A DNA stretch of 14,093 nucleotides from the NCBI RefSeq assembly GCF_015058545.1, contig NZ_SVCB01000038.1:1-14093 (forward strand), given 5' to 3'. A model generated the notes under the pieces. It was given only the letters and a program-made list of their open reading frames with translations, ran no database searches and was not told where the DNA came from. Positions 5,650-12,964 of the stretch are shown in pieces. This stretch comes from Veillonella sp. (GTDB lineage Bacteria; Bacillota; Negativicutes; Veillonellales; Veillonellaceae). The position numbers were made by a program, and so were the translations under genes. Within the stretch, counting starts at the first letter, position 1. Each line of letters begins with the position of its first letter.

Positions 5650-6867
5650 TTGCGTAAAATATGGTTTGCCTTAGTAATGGCAGTAATGATTTTGCCTTTA
5701 TGGGCTATGAGCGTCAGAGCGGCGGATGTGACAGATGTGACATGGGTAACGCGTTCTGATGCACCGATTCCGTTTGTACGTGTCGTTCTTAGTTTGACAG
5801 CACCGGTTGAAGCATCGGCTTCCATTAATAAAGCCGGTACTACCACAACCGTACAGCTTAAAAATGTAAAACTTAAAACCGATGATACGTCGATTACGAT
5901 GGATAAGAATATCGTAACTAATGCAAAATTATCCCAAGACGGCAAGAATGTTAATGTTGTGTTGAACACACCTAAATCAATTGATGTAGGCGATGTTAAC
6001 GTGTTTTCACTAAAAAAAGATAAAGCCAACAATCGTCCCGATCGTATGGTAATCGACATTCAGCAAAAAGGTGTAGCACCGCGTACTGTTTATTACGGTT
6101 CCGATAAGAATGTTAAAAATACGGCTACTAACAGTGCTACCGTAAAAACTGACAAAAAATCGAACACTAAAAATACATCCACTAAAACAACAAATACTAA
6201 AGCAACGGCCACTACAACACCTAAAAAGCCGACCGTTATCGCAACGGCCAGTCAGCCTAAGGCAGTGACAATCGACTATCGCACCAGTGGCGGTATTGCC
6301 GGTAAAGTGATTACCATTGACCCCGGTCATGGTGGCAGTGATCCGGGCGCTATCGGACCTAACGGGACGATGGAAAAAGACATTACTTTAGCTATTTCCA
6401 AGAAGTTGAAAGCGGCTTTGGAAGCTAAAGGGGCTAAGGTTAATATGACTCGTACCACTGACGTGGATGTGTATGGTCCGAATGCTTCCGGTCCTGATGA
6501 ATTGCAGGCCCGTGTTGATGTGGGGACGGCTAATAAGTCCGATATCTTCGTAAGTGTTCATATTAACTCCTTCAGCAATCCGAATGTAGGTGGTATTTCC
6601 ACATACTACTACGATAAAACTCAGTACGATACGCGTTTAGCTTCGCGCATTCAGGCAAAAATTGCCGATGAATCCGGTTTTGCCGGTGACCGCGGTATCC
6701 AACCGGGTAACTTATATGTATTGCGTCGTTCCCTCATGCCGGCTATTCTCTTGGAATTAGGTTTTATTTCCAATCCTAAGGAAGAAGCCCTTTTGAAAAA
6801 AGACGATGTACAACAACAATTTGCTGACGAAGTGGCAGCGGGTATTGAAAGTTATTTTAGGGGGTAA
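5650..6867 (+). CDS. Exported N-acetylmuramoyl-L-alanine amidase with AMIN domain
   Basis: This enzyme cleaves the bond between N-acetylmuramic acid and the stem peptide of peptidoglycan, for cell separation or wall turnover. The 405-residue product has a signal peptide (basic MRK, hydrophobic core, likely cleavage after VRAA near 25). An AMIN-type domain follows (about 28-140), then a Thr/Lys/Asn-rich disordered linker (about 150-205) and a C-terminal Amidase_3 catalytic domain (about 217-405). Zinc and catalytic residues are visible: His227 in DPGHGG, Glu242 in MEKDITL, His304 in SVHINS and Glu369 in LLELGFISN. AMIN domains generally target the enzyme to the envelope. The start is TTG; 5650 sits 8 bases after AGGAG (5637-5641), and the adjacent TTG at 5647 is equally possible. 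The first in-frame ATG would remove the basic tip of the signal peptide. The GerMN lipoprotein gene follows after 5 bases. Confidence 0.93.
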   Translation: MRKIWFALVMAVMILPLWAMSVRAADVTDVTWVTRSDAPIPFVRVVLSLTAPVEASASINKAGTTTTVQLKNVKLKTDDTSITMDKNIVTNAKLSQDGKNVNVVLNTPKSIDVGDVNVFSLKKDKANNRPDRMVIDIQQKGVAPRTVYYGSDKNVKNTATNSATVKTDKKSNTKNTSTKTTNTKATATTTPKKPTVIATASQPKAVTIDYRTSGGIAGKVITIDPGHGGSDPGAIGPNGTMEKDITLAISKKLKAALEAKGAKVNMTRTTDVDVYGPNASGPDELQARVDVGTANKSDIFVSVHINSFSNPNVGGISTYYYDKTQYDTRLASRIQAKIADESGFAGDRGIQPGNLYVLRRSLMPAILLELGFISNPKEEALLKKDDVQQQFADEVAAGIESYFRG

Positions 6868-6872
6868 GCGAT

Positions 6873-7439
6873 ATGATACGTAATGCAAAATTATTTGTTA
6901 CCACCCTCTTAGCGGTTATGGTATTAGTTGTAGCCGGATGCAGTCCTACAGCAAATGGCTCAGAACTCGGTGGCAACCAGGCAGTAGCAACCTCGAGCAC
7001 GGCTAAATCTCAGAGCAATGCTAATACTGATAAAATGGCTCAAATGGTTATTTATGTACCACGTGATGACGGTAGAGGCGTGCGACCTCAGACAATTACG
7101 GTAGACAGAGATAAGAAGACGTTGAAATACGCAATTTCATTCCTCTTTGATGAAGACAGTCGCCAAAGCTATCCTGTATTCCCGAAAAATGTTGAAGTTA
7201 AAGACGTAAACATTAAAGACGGTTTAGCAAAGATTAATTTGTCTAAACAATTTCTTGACGGCGGCCAGGTAGATGGTTTGAGTGCCCAGCTTCGTTTGGC
7301 ATCTATCATCAATACAGCTACCTCCTTTGACAATGTTAAAAAAGTACAGATATTGGTCGAAGGTAAGACTGTCAATCTGTACGGCGGTTATGATTTGAGC
7401 GAACCTGTGGGACGCATGGAACAACAAATCGTAAAATAA
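6873..7439 (+). CDS. GerMN-domain lipoprotein
   Basis: The 188-residue protein begins with a lipoprotein signal: basic N-terminus, a hydrophobic run at about 8-21, and lipobox VVAGC with Cys23. A Ser/Asn/Thr-rich linker follows, then a single GerMN domain (about 53-175). Its usual features are an opening strand MVIYVPRDD, a helix around LKYAISFLF, the VNIKDGLAKINLS strand pair, SAQLRLASIINTATSF, and VQILVEGKTV. GerMN domains were named from the Bacillus germination protein GerM and occur in many envelope lipoproteins; their biochemical role is not firmly known. The gene starts 5 bases after the amidase stop, with its ribosome-binding site (AGGGGGT) in the amidase 3' end, so the two are almost certainly co-translated. 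This suggests a shared job in peptidoglycan remodelling, which is an inference. A strong terminator follows. Confidence 0.88.
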   Translation: MIRNAKLFVTTLLAVMVLVVAGCSPTANGSELGGNQAVATSSTAKSQSNANTDKMAQMVIYVPRDDGRGVRPQTITVDRDKKTLKYAISFLFDEDSRQSYPVFPKNVEVKDVNIKDGLAKINLSKQFLDGGQVDGLSAQLRLASIINTATSFDNVKKVQILVEGKTVNLYGGYDLSEPVGRMEQQIVK

Positions 7440-7491
7440 GCTGGAATAACAATTCTTAAATAAACTAAGCAACAAGACTTAAGTCATAAAG

Positions 7492-7535
7492 AGCAACAGT
7501 TGTGTCGATGAATCGATACAGCCGTTGCTTTTTTA
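7492..7535 (+). terminator. Intrinsic terminator after the GerMN lipoprotein gene
   Basis: AGCAAC (7492-7497) pairs with GTTGCT (7524-7529), and inside TCGAT (7505-7509) pairs with ATCGA (7512-7516), giving a long imperfect hairpin. A run of six T follows (7529-7534). It separates the amidase-gerMN unit from thiL. Confidence 0.85.
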
Positions 7536-7622
7536 TTGATTTTAACGGTTTGAGTATAAAGAGCTTAACTATTGGCACTAAGCAGTTTAAGTGGCATCAT
7601 GTAAGTATGTTGTTGCAAAATA

Positions 7623-7631
7623 TGCTATAAT
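7623..7631 (+). promoter_or_regulatory. Extended -10 promoter for the thiL-t6A operon
   Basis: TGCTATAAT is a perfect -10 (7626-7631) with TGn extension, about 40 bases before the thiL start and downstream of the previous terminator. No clear -35 box is present at the proper distance. Confidence 0.65.
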
Positions 7632-7671
7632 AAATAAGATTCGAACATGAGTTACCTACGGAGGGAGAACG

Positions 7672-8652
7672 ATGAAAGTATCCGAACGTGGCGAATTTGG
7701 CTTTATTGATACGATAAAATCCAATACAATAATAAATCCTGAAACCATTGTGTGCGGCATCGGTGACGACTGTGCGGTGTATCGCACTACGAACAATTAT
7801 GACCAACTCATAACGACCGATATGATGGTAAAAGGTATACATTTTTCCGATAAAACGACAGCCCCTTATGATGTAGGCTATCGTTTAGGGGCGGCCAATA
7901 TCAGTGATATTGCGGCCATGGGCGGTACGCCACGGCAGGCTGTAATTGCTGCCGCTATGCCGCCTGATATGGAGATTGCTTACATGGAAGCGGTGTATGA
8001 AGGCTTTAAGACAATTTGTCATACATACGGCGTAAACATTGTAGGCGGCGATACGGTGACAACTAAAGGCCCTTTGGTACTTAATGTAACCGTAGTCGGT
8101 GAAGTACCGGCCGGTGAAGCAGTGCTGCGCAGTGGTGCTGAAGCCGGTGATTTAGTGGTTGTTACGAATACAATCGGTAGTTCCGCAGCCGGCTTGGCCA
8201 CCTTATTGGCGGACCTTGAGGGCTTTGATAGTATAAAAGATGTTCATCAGCGGCCAAAGCCTCAGGTTGCTTTAGGTAATTGGCTCCGTGAACATAGAGC
8301 AACATCTCTTAACGATATTAGTGACGGCCTTGGCAGTGAACTGAATGAAATTGCCAAAGCATCGAAGGTTAATATGTTAATTGATGAGGCGCTTATACCG
8401 CTTCACGATGAATTAATTGAGGCGGCTAAGGCATTAGGGTCTCATCCCTTAGATTGGGCTTTATATGGGGGCGAAGATTTTCAGCTCGTAGGCACGGTGC
8501 CGAGTAGTTTAGCCGATGCAATAAAAAAACACCCTCAGATTCACTGTATCGGCCGTGTAGTGGCAGGTTCCGGTGAAGTATGGCTTACTACTGCGGACGG
8601 TAAAGAACAATTGGTGGAAGCTAAAGGGTATGATCATTTTAAAAAGGAGTGA
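7672..8652 (+). CDS. thiL: Thiamine-monophosphate kinase
   Basis: ThiL phosphorylates thiamine monophosphate with ATP to make thiamine diphosphate, the active cofactor, in the cytosol. It belongs to the PurM-like ATP-grasp-independent kinase superfamily. The 326-residue length is normal. The conserved Asp-rich metal and nucleotide motifs are present: GIGDDCAV at 29-36, TTDMMVKGIHF at 48-58, NISDIAAMGG at 76-85, VGGDT at 124-128, SDGLGSELNEIA at 217-228 and YGGEDFQL at 265-272. A strong GGAGGGAG site lies 5-10 bases before the ATG at 7672. No TPP riboswitch elements were recognised in the short leader. It heads the cluster with the t6A genes, a common arrangement in Firmicutes. Its stop codon lies within the region feeding tsaE translation. 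Confidence 0.95.
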   Translation: MKVSERGEFGFIDTIKSNTIINPETIVCGIGDDCAVYRTTNNYDQLITTDMMVKGIHFSDKTTAPYDVGYRLGAANISDIAAMGGTPRQAVIAAAMPPDMEIAYMEAVYEGFKTICHTYGVNIVGGDTVTTKGPLVLNVTVVGEVPAGEAVLRSGAEAGDLVVVTNTIGSSAAGLATLLADLEGFDSIKDVHQRPKPQVALGNWLREHRATSLNDISDGLGSELNEIAKASKVNMLIDEALIPLHDELIEAAKALGSHPLDWALYGGEDFQLVGTVPSSLADAIKKHPQIHCIGRVVAGSGEVWLTTADGKEQLVEAKGYDHFKKE

Positions 8653-8657
8653 CGGCA

Positions 8658-9179
8658 ATGACGAATATTGCTTCTCAGAATAAAATAGCGACAATGGCAT
8701 GTAAAACCCTTACTGTAGATGATACGGTAGCCTTAGGCCGTCAATTAGGCCGTTTTATGGTGACTATGGCCCGGGAGGACAGACCTTTATGTGTGGCGTT
8801 AATCGGTGATTTGGGAACGGGGAAAACCCATTTTTCACAGGGCGTGGCGGAAGGTTTTGGCGTTACGGAAGAAGTAACGAGCCCTACCTTTGCTTTAATG
8901 AACACCTATGAAACAGCGAATGGAACCTTGTATCATTTTGATGTATATCGCCTCGATGATGAATCGGAGCTTGAAAATATCGGCTTTGGAGAATTTACGG
9001 AGGATACCTTGAGCATCGTTGAATGGGCCGATAAGTTTCCTGATGCCTTACCGTTAGAAGTATTAGAAATTAGTTTAACTGCTGAAGCCGACGGCAGCCG
9101 TTTAAGTTCATGGCGGACGACCGAACTTTCAGAAGATGAACTTTTAGAGATTGGAGGAACCTATGTATTTAGGAATTGA
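8658..9179 (+). CDS. tsaE: TsaE, ATPase of the t6A37 tRNA modification complex
   Basis: TsaE is the ATPase partner of TsaB and TsaD; together they place the threonylcarbamoyl group on A37 of ANN-decoding tRNAs. Visible motifs in the 173-residue product are Walker A GDLGTGKT at 50-57, the switch-like SPTF at 75-78, HFDVYRLDD at 93-101 and VEWADKFPDALP at 121-132, all characteristic. The start chosen is ATG 8658, 8 bases after AAAGGAG (8643-8649). An in-frame GTG at 8649 overlaps both that site and the thiL stop, so it is less likely. The gene's 3' end overlaps tsaB by 17 bases. At 173 residues it is slightly longer than many TsaE proteins, because of N-terminal and C-terminal extensions. Confidence 0.95.
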   Translation: MTNIASQNKIATMACKTLTVDDTVALGRQLGRFMVTMAREDRPLCVALIGDLGTGKTHFSQGVAEGFGVTEEVTSPTFALMNTYETANGTLYHFDVYRLDDESELENIGFGEFTEDTLSIVEWADKFPDALPLEVLEISLTAEADGSRLSSWRTTELSEDELLEIGGTYVFRN

Positions 9180-9948
9180 AACGAGTAGCGCCGTGTCGAG
9201 CGTGGCTGTCATAGATGACCAGCGCCTAATCGGTGAATTGACAGTCCAAGCGGGACTTACGCACTCGGAACAGTTGGTGCCTCATATAGAATTATTGTTA
9301 CAACAAAGTGGTGTAGCCAAAACAGCCCTTACCGGACTCGCTGTAAGCATCGGTCCGGGCTCCTTTACGGGTCTGCGTATCGGTATAGGTACGGCGAAGG
9401 CGTTGGCCTATGCCCTCAATATTCCCTTATTGGGCGTTATGACCATGGACGGGGTAGCTCATAATTTCTGGCAATTCAGCGGTGTCTTGGCCGTTATGGT
9501 GGACGCTCAAAAGAAAAACGTCTACGAAGGGCGTTATCGCTGGATAAACGGGCGTATAGTCTGTGAACAGGAACCGACTGTGAAAACTCGTGATGAAGCG
9601 CTGAAGGCTTTAGCAGCGCTGGATGAGCCGGTTATCTTAGCCGGTGACGGTATCATTAAATTCGGACATACTCTGGCTGATTACGGACCTAATTTGCAGC
9701 TGGCTTCACCGTCTTTACGTATTCCTAAGGCATCCGGCGTTTTGCTGGCTGCGTTACCTCGTTTCTTAGCCGAGGCGCCGGATGAAGCGGCCGAGGTAGT
9801 ACCGTATTATATTCGTCGGTCCGAAGCGGAAGTCGTTTGGGATGCCAAACATCCTGAATTGGTTGCAGCCGGTAAAGTACCTAATCCGACAGTTGTCGTT
9901 ACGGAAGCAGCTGAAGCTTTAGCTGCTGAGGTGAAACATCATGATTAA
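9163..9948 (+). CDS. tsaB: TsaB, t6A37 complex dimerisation subunit
   Basis: TsaB is the catalytically inactive ASKHA-fold partner that binds TsaD and TsaE for t6A37 synthesis. The 261-residue protein begins MYLGIETSSAVSSVAV, the normal N-terminus, and carries THSEQLVPHIELLL at about 33-46, SIGPGSFTGLRIG at about 62-74 and AKALAYALNIPLLGV nearby, all typical. The start is ATG 9163, 5 bases after GGAGG (9153-9157); an in-frame TTG at 9151 precedes that site and is not used. Its beginning lies inside the tsaE 3' end and its last 8 bases overlap rimI, so translation across the cluster is likely coupled. The C-terminal half is more diverged, as is usual in this family. Confidence 0.95.
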   Translation: MYLGIETSSAVSSVAVIDDQRLIGELTVQAGLTHSEQLVPHIELLLQQSGVAKTALTGLAVSIGPGSFTGLRIGIGTAKALAYALNIPLLGVMTMDGVAHNFWQFSGVLAVMVDAQKKNVYEGRYRWINGRIVCEQEPTVKTRDEALKALAALDEPVILAGDGIIKFGHTLADYGPNLQLASPSLRIPKASGVLLAALPRFLAEAPDEAAEVVPYYIRRSEAEVVWDAKHPELVAAGKVPNPTVVVTEAAEALAAEVKHHD

Positions 9949-10399
9949 TTTGCGCCGCGCCGAGGCGCATGATGCAGAGGCCATCTTTGACATTGAAAAA
10001 GCCTGTTTTTCCGTGCCTTGGTCCATGGAGGCCATTGAAACGGAATTGGCAGAAACAGAGCAGCGCATCTATATGGTTATGGAAGTAGATGATAAGGTAA
10101 TAGGCTACGCCGGTGCTTGGTTGGTTCTCGATGAAGGTCAAATTACGAACATCGCTATTGCGCCTGAATATCGTCGTGAAGGCTATGGTGCCATGATGAC
10201 GCGCAAATTAATCAGAGAATTGTTCAAAAAAGGTATGAACGAAATATTTTTAGAAGTACGTATTTCCAATGTGGCAGCCCTTACGATGTATCGCCGCTTA
10301 GGCTTTACTGTTAAAGGCTTACGCAAGGGCTATTACACAGACCCCGTGGAAGATGCGTACATTATGTCATTAATTAAAGAAGAGGAGGCCACGGTATGA
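9941..10399 (+). CDS. rimI: RimI-like ribosomal protein N-acetyltransferase
   Basis: This is a GNAT-fold acetyltransferase of the RimI group, which acetylates the N-terminus of ribosomal protein S18 and possibly other proteins using acetyl-CoA. The 152-residue length is typical. The acetyl-CoA pyrophosphate-binding motif RREGYG is at 78-83, after ITNIAIAPEYR. LEVRISNVAALTMYRRLGF at 104-122 holds the conserved Glu105 and Tyr117, and the tail YYTDPVEDAYIMSL is the RimI signature. ATG 9941 overlaps the tsaB end by 8 bases, with GAGGTGA just upstream. The stop overlaps the tsaD start by 4 bases. Its position between tsaB and tsaD is common in bacteria and supports the RimI call over other GNAT enzymes; the real substrate cannot be read from sequence. 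Confidence 0.93.
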   Translation: MINLRRAEAHDAEAIFDIEKACFSVPWSMEAIETELAETEQRIYMVMEVDDKVIGYAGAWLVLDEGQITNIAIAPEYRREGYGAMMTRKLIRELFKKGMNEIFLEVRISNVAALTMYRRLGFTVKGLRKGYYTDPVEDAYIMSLIKEEEATV

Positions 10400-11436
10400 A
10401 AGTATATACCTTAGCCATCGAAAGCAGTTGTGATGAAACATCGGCGGCTGTGCTGGTAAACGGCCGCCAAGTATTATCCAATGTTATATCCAGTCAGGTG
10501 CCGATTCATCAAAAGTTTGGCGGCGTGGTGCCTGAAATTGCATCCCGCCATCATATAGAGCAGGTGATTCCCGTAGTTGATCAGGCTTTGGCTGATGCGG
10601 GTGTAGCCTTAACCGATATTAATCATATCGGGGTTACCTATGGACCCGGTTTGGTAGGCTCTTTATTAGTCGGTGTGGCCGCTGCAAAAGGCTTGTCCTT
10701 TGCTACGGATATTCCTTTAATCGGTGTGCATCATATGGAAGGTCATATTTTTGCCAATTTCTTGGCGCATCCCGATTTAGAACCGCCATTTTTGAGTCTC
10801 GTCGTATCCGGTGGTCATACTATGCTTGTGGTAGTTAAAGACTACGAAACATTTGAAGTTCTCGGTCAAACCCGTGATGACGCGGCCGGTGAAGCATTCG
10901 ATAAAATTGCTCGCGTCATGGGCTATCCATATCCGGGCGGCCCTCAAATTGAACGGGTAGGGGCCGAGGGTAATCCGACAGCCATTGAATTTCCTAAAGC
11001 TTTGCAGGAAAAAGGCAATTTTGAGTTTAGTTTCAGTGGTTTGAAATCGGCCGTTCTAAATTATCTAAATAGTGCTAAACAAAAAGGCGAAGCTATTAAT
11101 GAAGCGGATGTGGCCGCTTCATTCCAACAGGCTATCATTGATGTATTGGTTGCAAAGACAATCGAAGCGGCCCATGCTACGGGGCAAACTAAAGTGACAT
11201 TGGCCGGCGGTGTTTCAGCCAATCGTCATTTACAAGATGCCTTAGCCGCAGCTTGTGAAAAAGAAGGTTTCACCTTCTATCGACCAAGCTCGATTTTAGC
11301 TACCGATAATGCGGCCATGATTGGCTGTCGTGCCTACTATATGTCGTTAGCCGGTAAATTTGCCGACTTACATCTCAATGCGAAACCTTCGATTCCGTTG
11401 GGACAAACACCACCTTTGAAATCTATGCCCATATAA
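10396..11436 (+). CDS. tsaD: TsaD, tRNA threonylcarbamoyladenosine transferase
   Basis: TsaD is the catalytic ASKHA-fold subunit that transfers the threonylcarbamoyl moiety from its adenylate to A37 of tRNA. The 346-residue length is typical. Motifs in order are LAIESSCDETSAAVL at 6-20, GGVVPEIASRHH at 42-53, TYGPGLVGSLLVG at 81-93, the metal-binding HMEGH at 113-117, SGGHT at 138-142, AAGEAFDKIARVMGYPYPGG at 163-182, FSFSGLKSAV at 211-220, GGVSANRHL at 271-279 and TDNAAMIG with metal-site Asp304. The start overlaps the rimI stop in an ATGA arrangement. The TsaC/Sua5-type enzyme that makes the threonylcarbamoyl-adenylate is not in the window. An older name is gcp; the early glycoprotease annotation is wrong. 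Confidence 0.97.
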   Translation: MKVYTLAIESSCDETSAAVLVNGRQVLSNVISSQVPIHQKFGGVVPEIASRHHIEQVIPVVDQALADAGVALTDINHIGVTYGPGLVGSLLVGVAAAKGLSFATDIPLIGVHHMEGHIFANFLAHPDLEPPFLSLVVSGGHTMLVVVKDYETFEVLGQTRDDAAGEAFDKIARVMGYPYPGGPQIERVGAEGNPTAIEFPKALQEKGNFEFSFSGLKSAVLNYLNSAKQKGEAINEADVAASFQQAIIDVLVAKTIEAAHATGQTKVTLAGGVSANRHLQDALAAACEKEGFTFYRPSSILATDNAAMIGCRAYYMSLAGKFADLHLNAKPSIPLGQTPPLKSMPI

Positions 11437-11457
11437 TTAAATCAAGGAGCGGTACTT

Positions 11458-12906
11458 ATGGTTATGAAATTACAGGACAGTGAAGTGCGGGATACATTAA
11501 AACTGCATACGGATTTATCCGAACCGCAGCAGCGTTTAATGCGCAATGTAGTTCGTTTACTGCCATTTGCCGCTTCATTGCCGCAACAAGATGTATGCGT
11601 ATTTACGGCGGCGCAAAATGGCTATATTCTTGTTTTTGGTCATATCAAAGATTGGCCTCAGGCTGAGATTATGGCGGATATTCGTTTATTGAAACCTTAT
11701 GAAGTAGGTCTTTGGCAGGATTTATTGTATACGGGCCGTTCAGTCAAAGACTTTATGGAGCGTAAACACGGGCAATTGGCACGCTTATTGGCCTTTCCTA
11801 TTGTGGATAACGGCGGTAAATGCATCGGTGGTATCGCTATGCTTCATAACGGCTTGGAACCGCACGCTGATAGCGTTTTGCTGGATGCATCCGATATTTT
11901 AGGGGAAACCACTTATATGGCTATGATTGTGCCACAACAAAATCAAGCTGAACTGTATACACCACTGTCTTATCAAGACGGTATTATTATTTTTGACGAA
12001 GCAGGCATCATTCTTTACGCCAATGAAGCGGCGTCACATTTGGTAGACTTATTGGGCTTCGACAGGCGCCTGGTAGGTACATCCATTTACGGCGGATCTT
12101 TGAAGATGAGTTGGGTTAAACAGGCAATTCGCGATCATCGGGGTGCTGTGGCGGAAGAAATTTACGGCGATATTATCGTGGAGCAGACAATTTTACCCAT
12201 TAATGCCGGCACCCGAGCGAAACGGAGCTTTTTGTTTTTAAAAGATAAAACCGCATTGCGTCGCAAGGAACAGGAGTTAATGGTTAAAAACTCCGTTATT
12301 AAAGAGATTCATCACCGCGTCAAAAATAATCTGCAAACCGTAGCCGGTTTACTGCGCATGGAAGCGCGTCGCTCCGACTCGGACCAGGTTAAAAAAGCAC
12401 TTCAAGAAGGGGTCAGCCGTATTGAAAGTATGGCTCTCGTGCATGAAGTGATATCTCATTACGAAGAAGATTATATTGAACTTCGTACGATTGCGGAAGA
12501 ATTGATTCGCTTGTTGAAACGGGCCTTGCTTTGCAGTGACGATACTATCCAGTGCGAATATGTAGGCGACAGCATTCTTTTATCGTCTCAACGGGCCGGA
12601 TACGTGTCTTTAATACTTAATGAATTGATTTCTAATTGTTTTGAGCACGGTTTTGCCTGCATAGCGTCGGATGCAACGAGCAAACACGGCCATGTTGTGA
12701 TAAAGGGTAATTTAACGGATGGTGTTATTACTTTAACCGTAGCAGATGATGGGCAAGGTTTGCCAGATAATTTTGACCTCAATGCATCCAAGCGTTTGGG
12801 GTTACAGATTATTCGCAATCTCGTGACCAATGAACTGGCCGGTACGCTTGAAGTTACAGGTGCGCCTAAGGAGGGAACAGTGGTAACGATAACGTTTCGT
12901 GAGTAG
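11458..12906 (+). CDS. pdtaS: PdtaS-like soluble sensor histidine kinase
   Basis: This 482-residue protein has no signal peptide or membrane helix and should be cytosolic. An N-terminal GAF-like sensor region of the H_kinase_N type spans about 15-160. A PAS domain follows at about 170-265 (DGIIIFDEAGIILYANEAAS at 174-193). The HisKA_2 dimerisation domain has IKEIHHRVKNNLQTVAGLL at 281-299, with the phospho-accepting His at 285 or 286. A HATPase domain spans about 375-481, with the N box LNELISN at 387-393, DDGQGLP at 430-436 and GLQII near 448. This architecture is that of PdtaS and EutW-type kinases, which partner ANTAR regulators; the next gene is one. The ligand is unknown. AAGGAG lies 8 bases before ATG 11458; a second ATG at 11464 is possible. 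It starts 21 bases after tsaD and may be partly read through from that operon. The symbol is by architecture, not proven orthology. Confidence 0.88.
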   Translation: MVMKLQDSEVRDTLKLHTDLSEPQQRLMRNVVRLLPFAASLPQQDVCVFTAAQNGYILVFGHIKDWPQAEIMADIRLLKPYEVGLWQDLLYTGRSVKDFMERKHGQLARLLAFPIVDNGGKCIGGIAMLHNGLEPHADSVLLDASDILGETTYMAMIVPQQNQAELYTPLSYQDGIIIFDEAGIILYANEAASHLVDLLGFDRRLVGTSIYGGSLKMSWVKQAIRDHRGAVAEEIYGDIIVEQTILPINAGTRAKRSFLFLKDKTALRRKEQELMVKNSVIKEIHHRVKNNLQTVAGLLRMEARRSDSDQVKKALQEGVSRIESMALVHEVISHYEEDYIELRTIAEELIRLLKRALLCSDDTIQCEYVGDSILLSSQRAGYVSLILNELISNCFEHGFACIASDATSKHGHVVIKGNLTDGVITLTVADDGQGLPDNFDLNASKRLGLQIIRNLVTNELAGTLEVTGAPKEGTVVTITFRE

Positions 12907-12964
12907 CATTAGCACGTAATAGTTAATACTCAGTTTTAGAAGAAATAAGAGAGAGGTTCAGTCT

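Noticed and set aside
6115..6240. Repetitive Thr/Lys/Asn-rich coding stretch, checked as a possible repeat array
   Set aside because: It is a low-complexity linker between the AMIN and amidase domains, with no regular repeat unit.
5562..6330. Two minus-strand open frames opposite the amidase gene
   Set aside because: They lie opposite a gene with complete catalytic motifs, have no ribosome-binding sites I could support, and resemble no family.
7476..7485. Palindrome GACTTAAGTC before the gerMN terminator
   Set aside because: Only 10 bases, with no neighbouring copy and no recognised operator; likely chance in A+T-rich sequence.
7632..7671. Possible TPP riboswitch before thiL
   Set aside because: The leader after the predicted start is only about 35 bases and lacks the conserved THI box, so it is too short for one.
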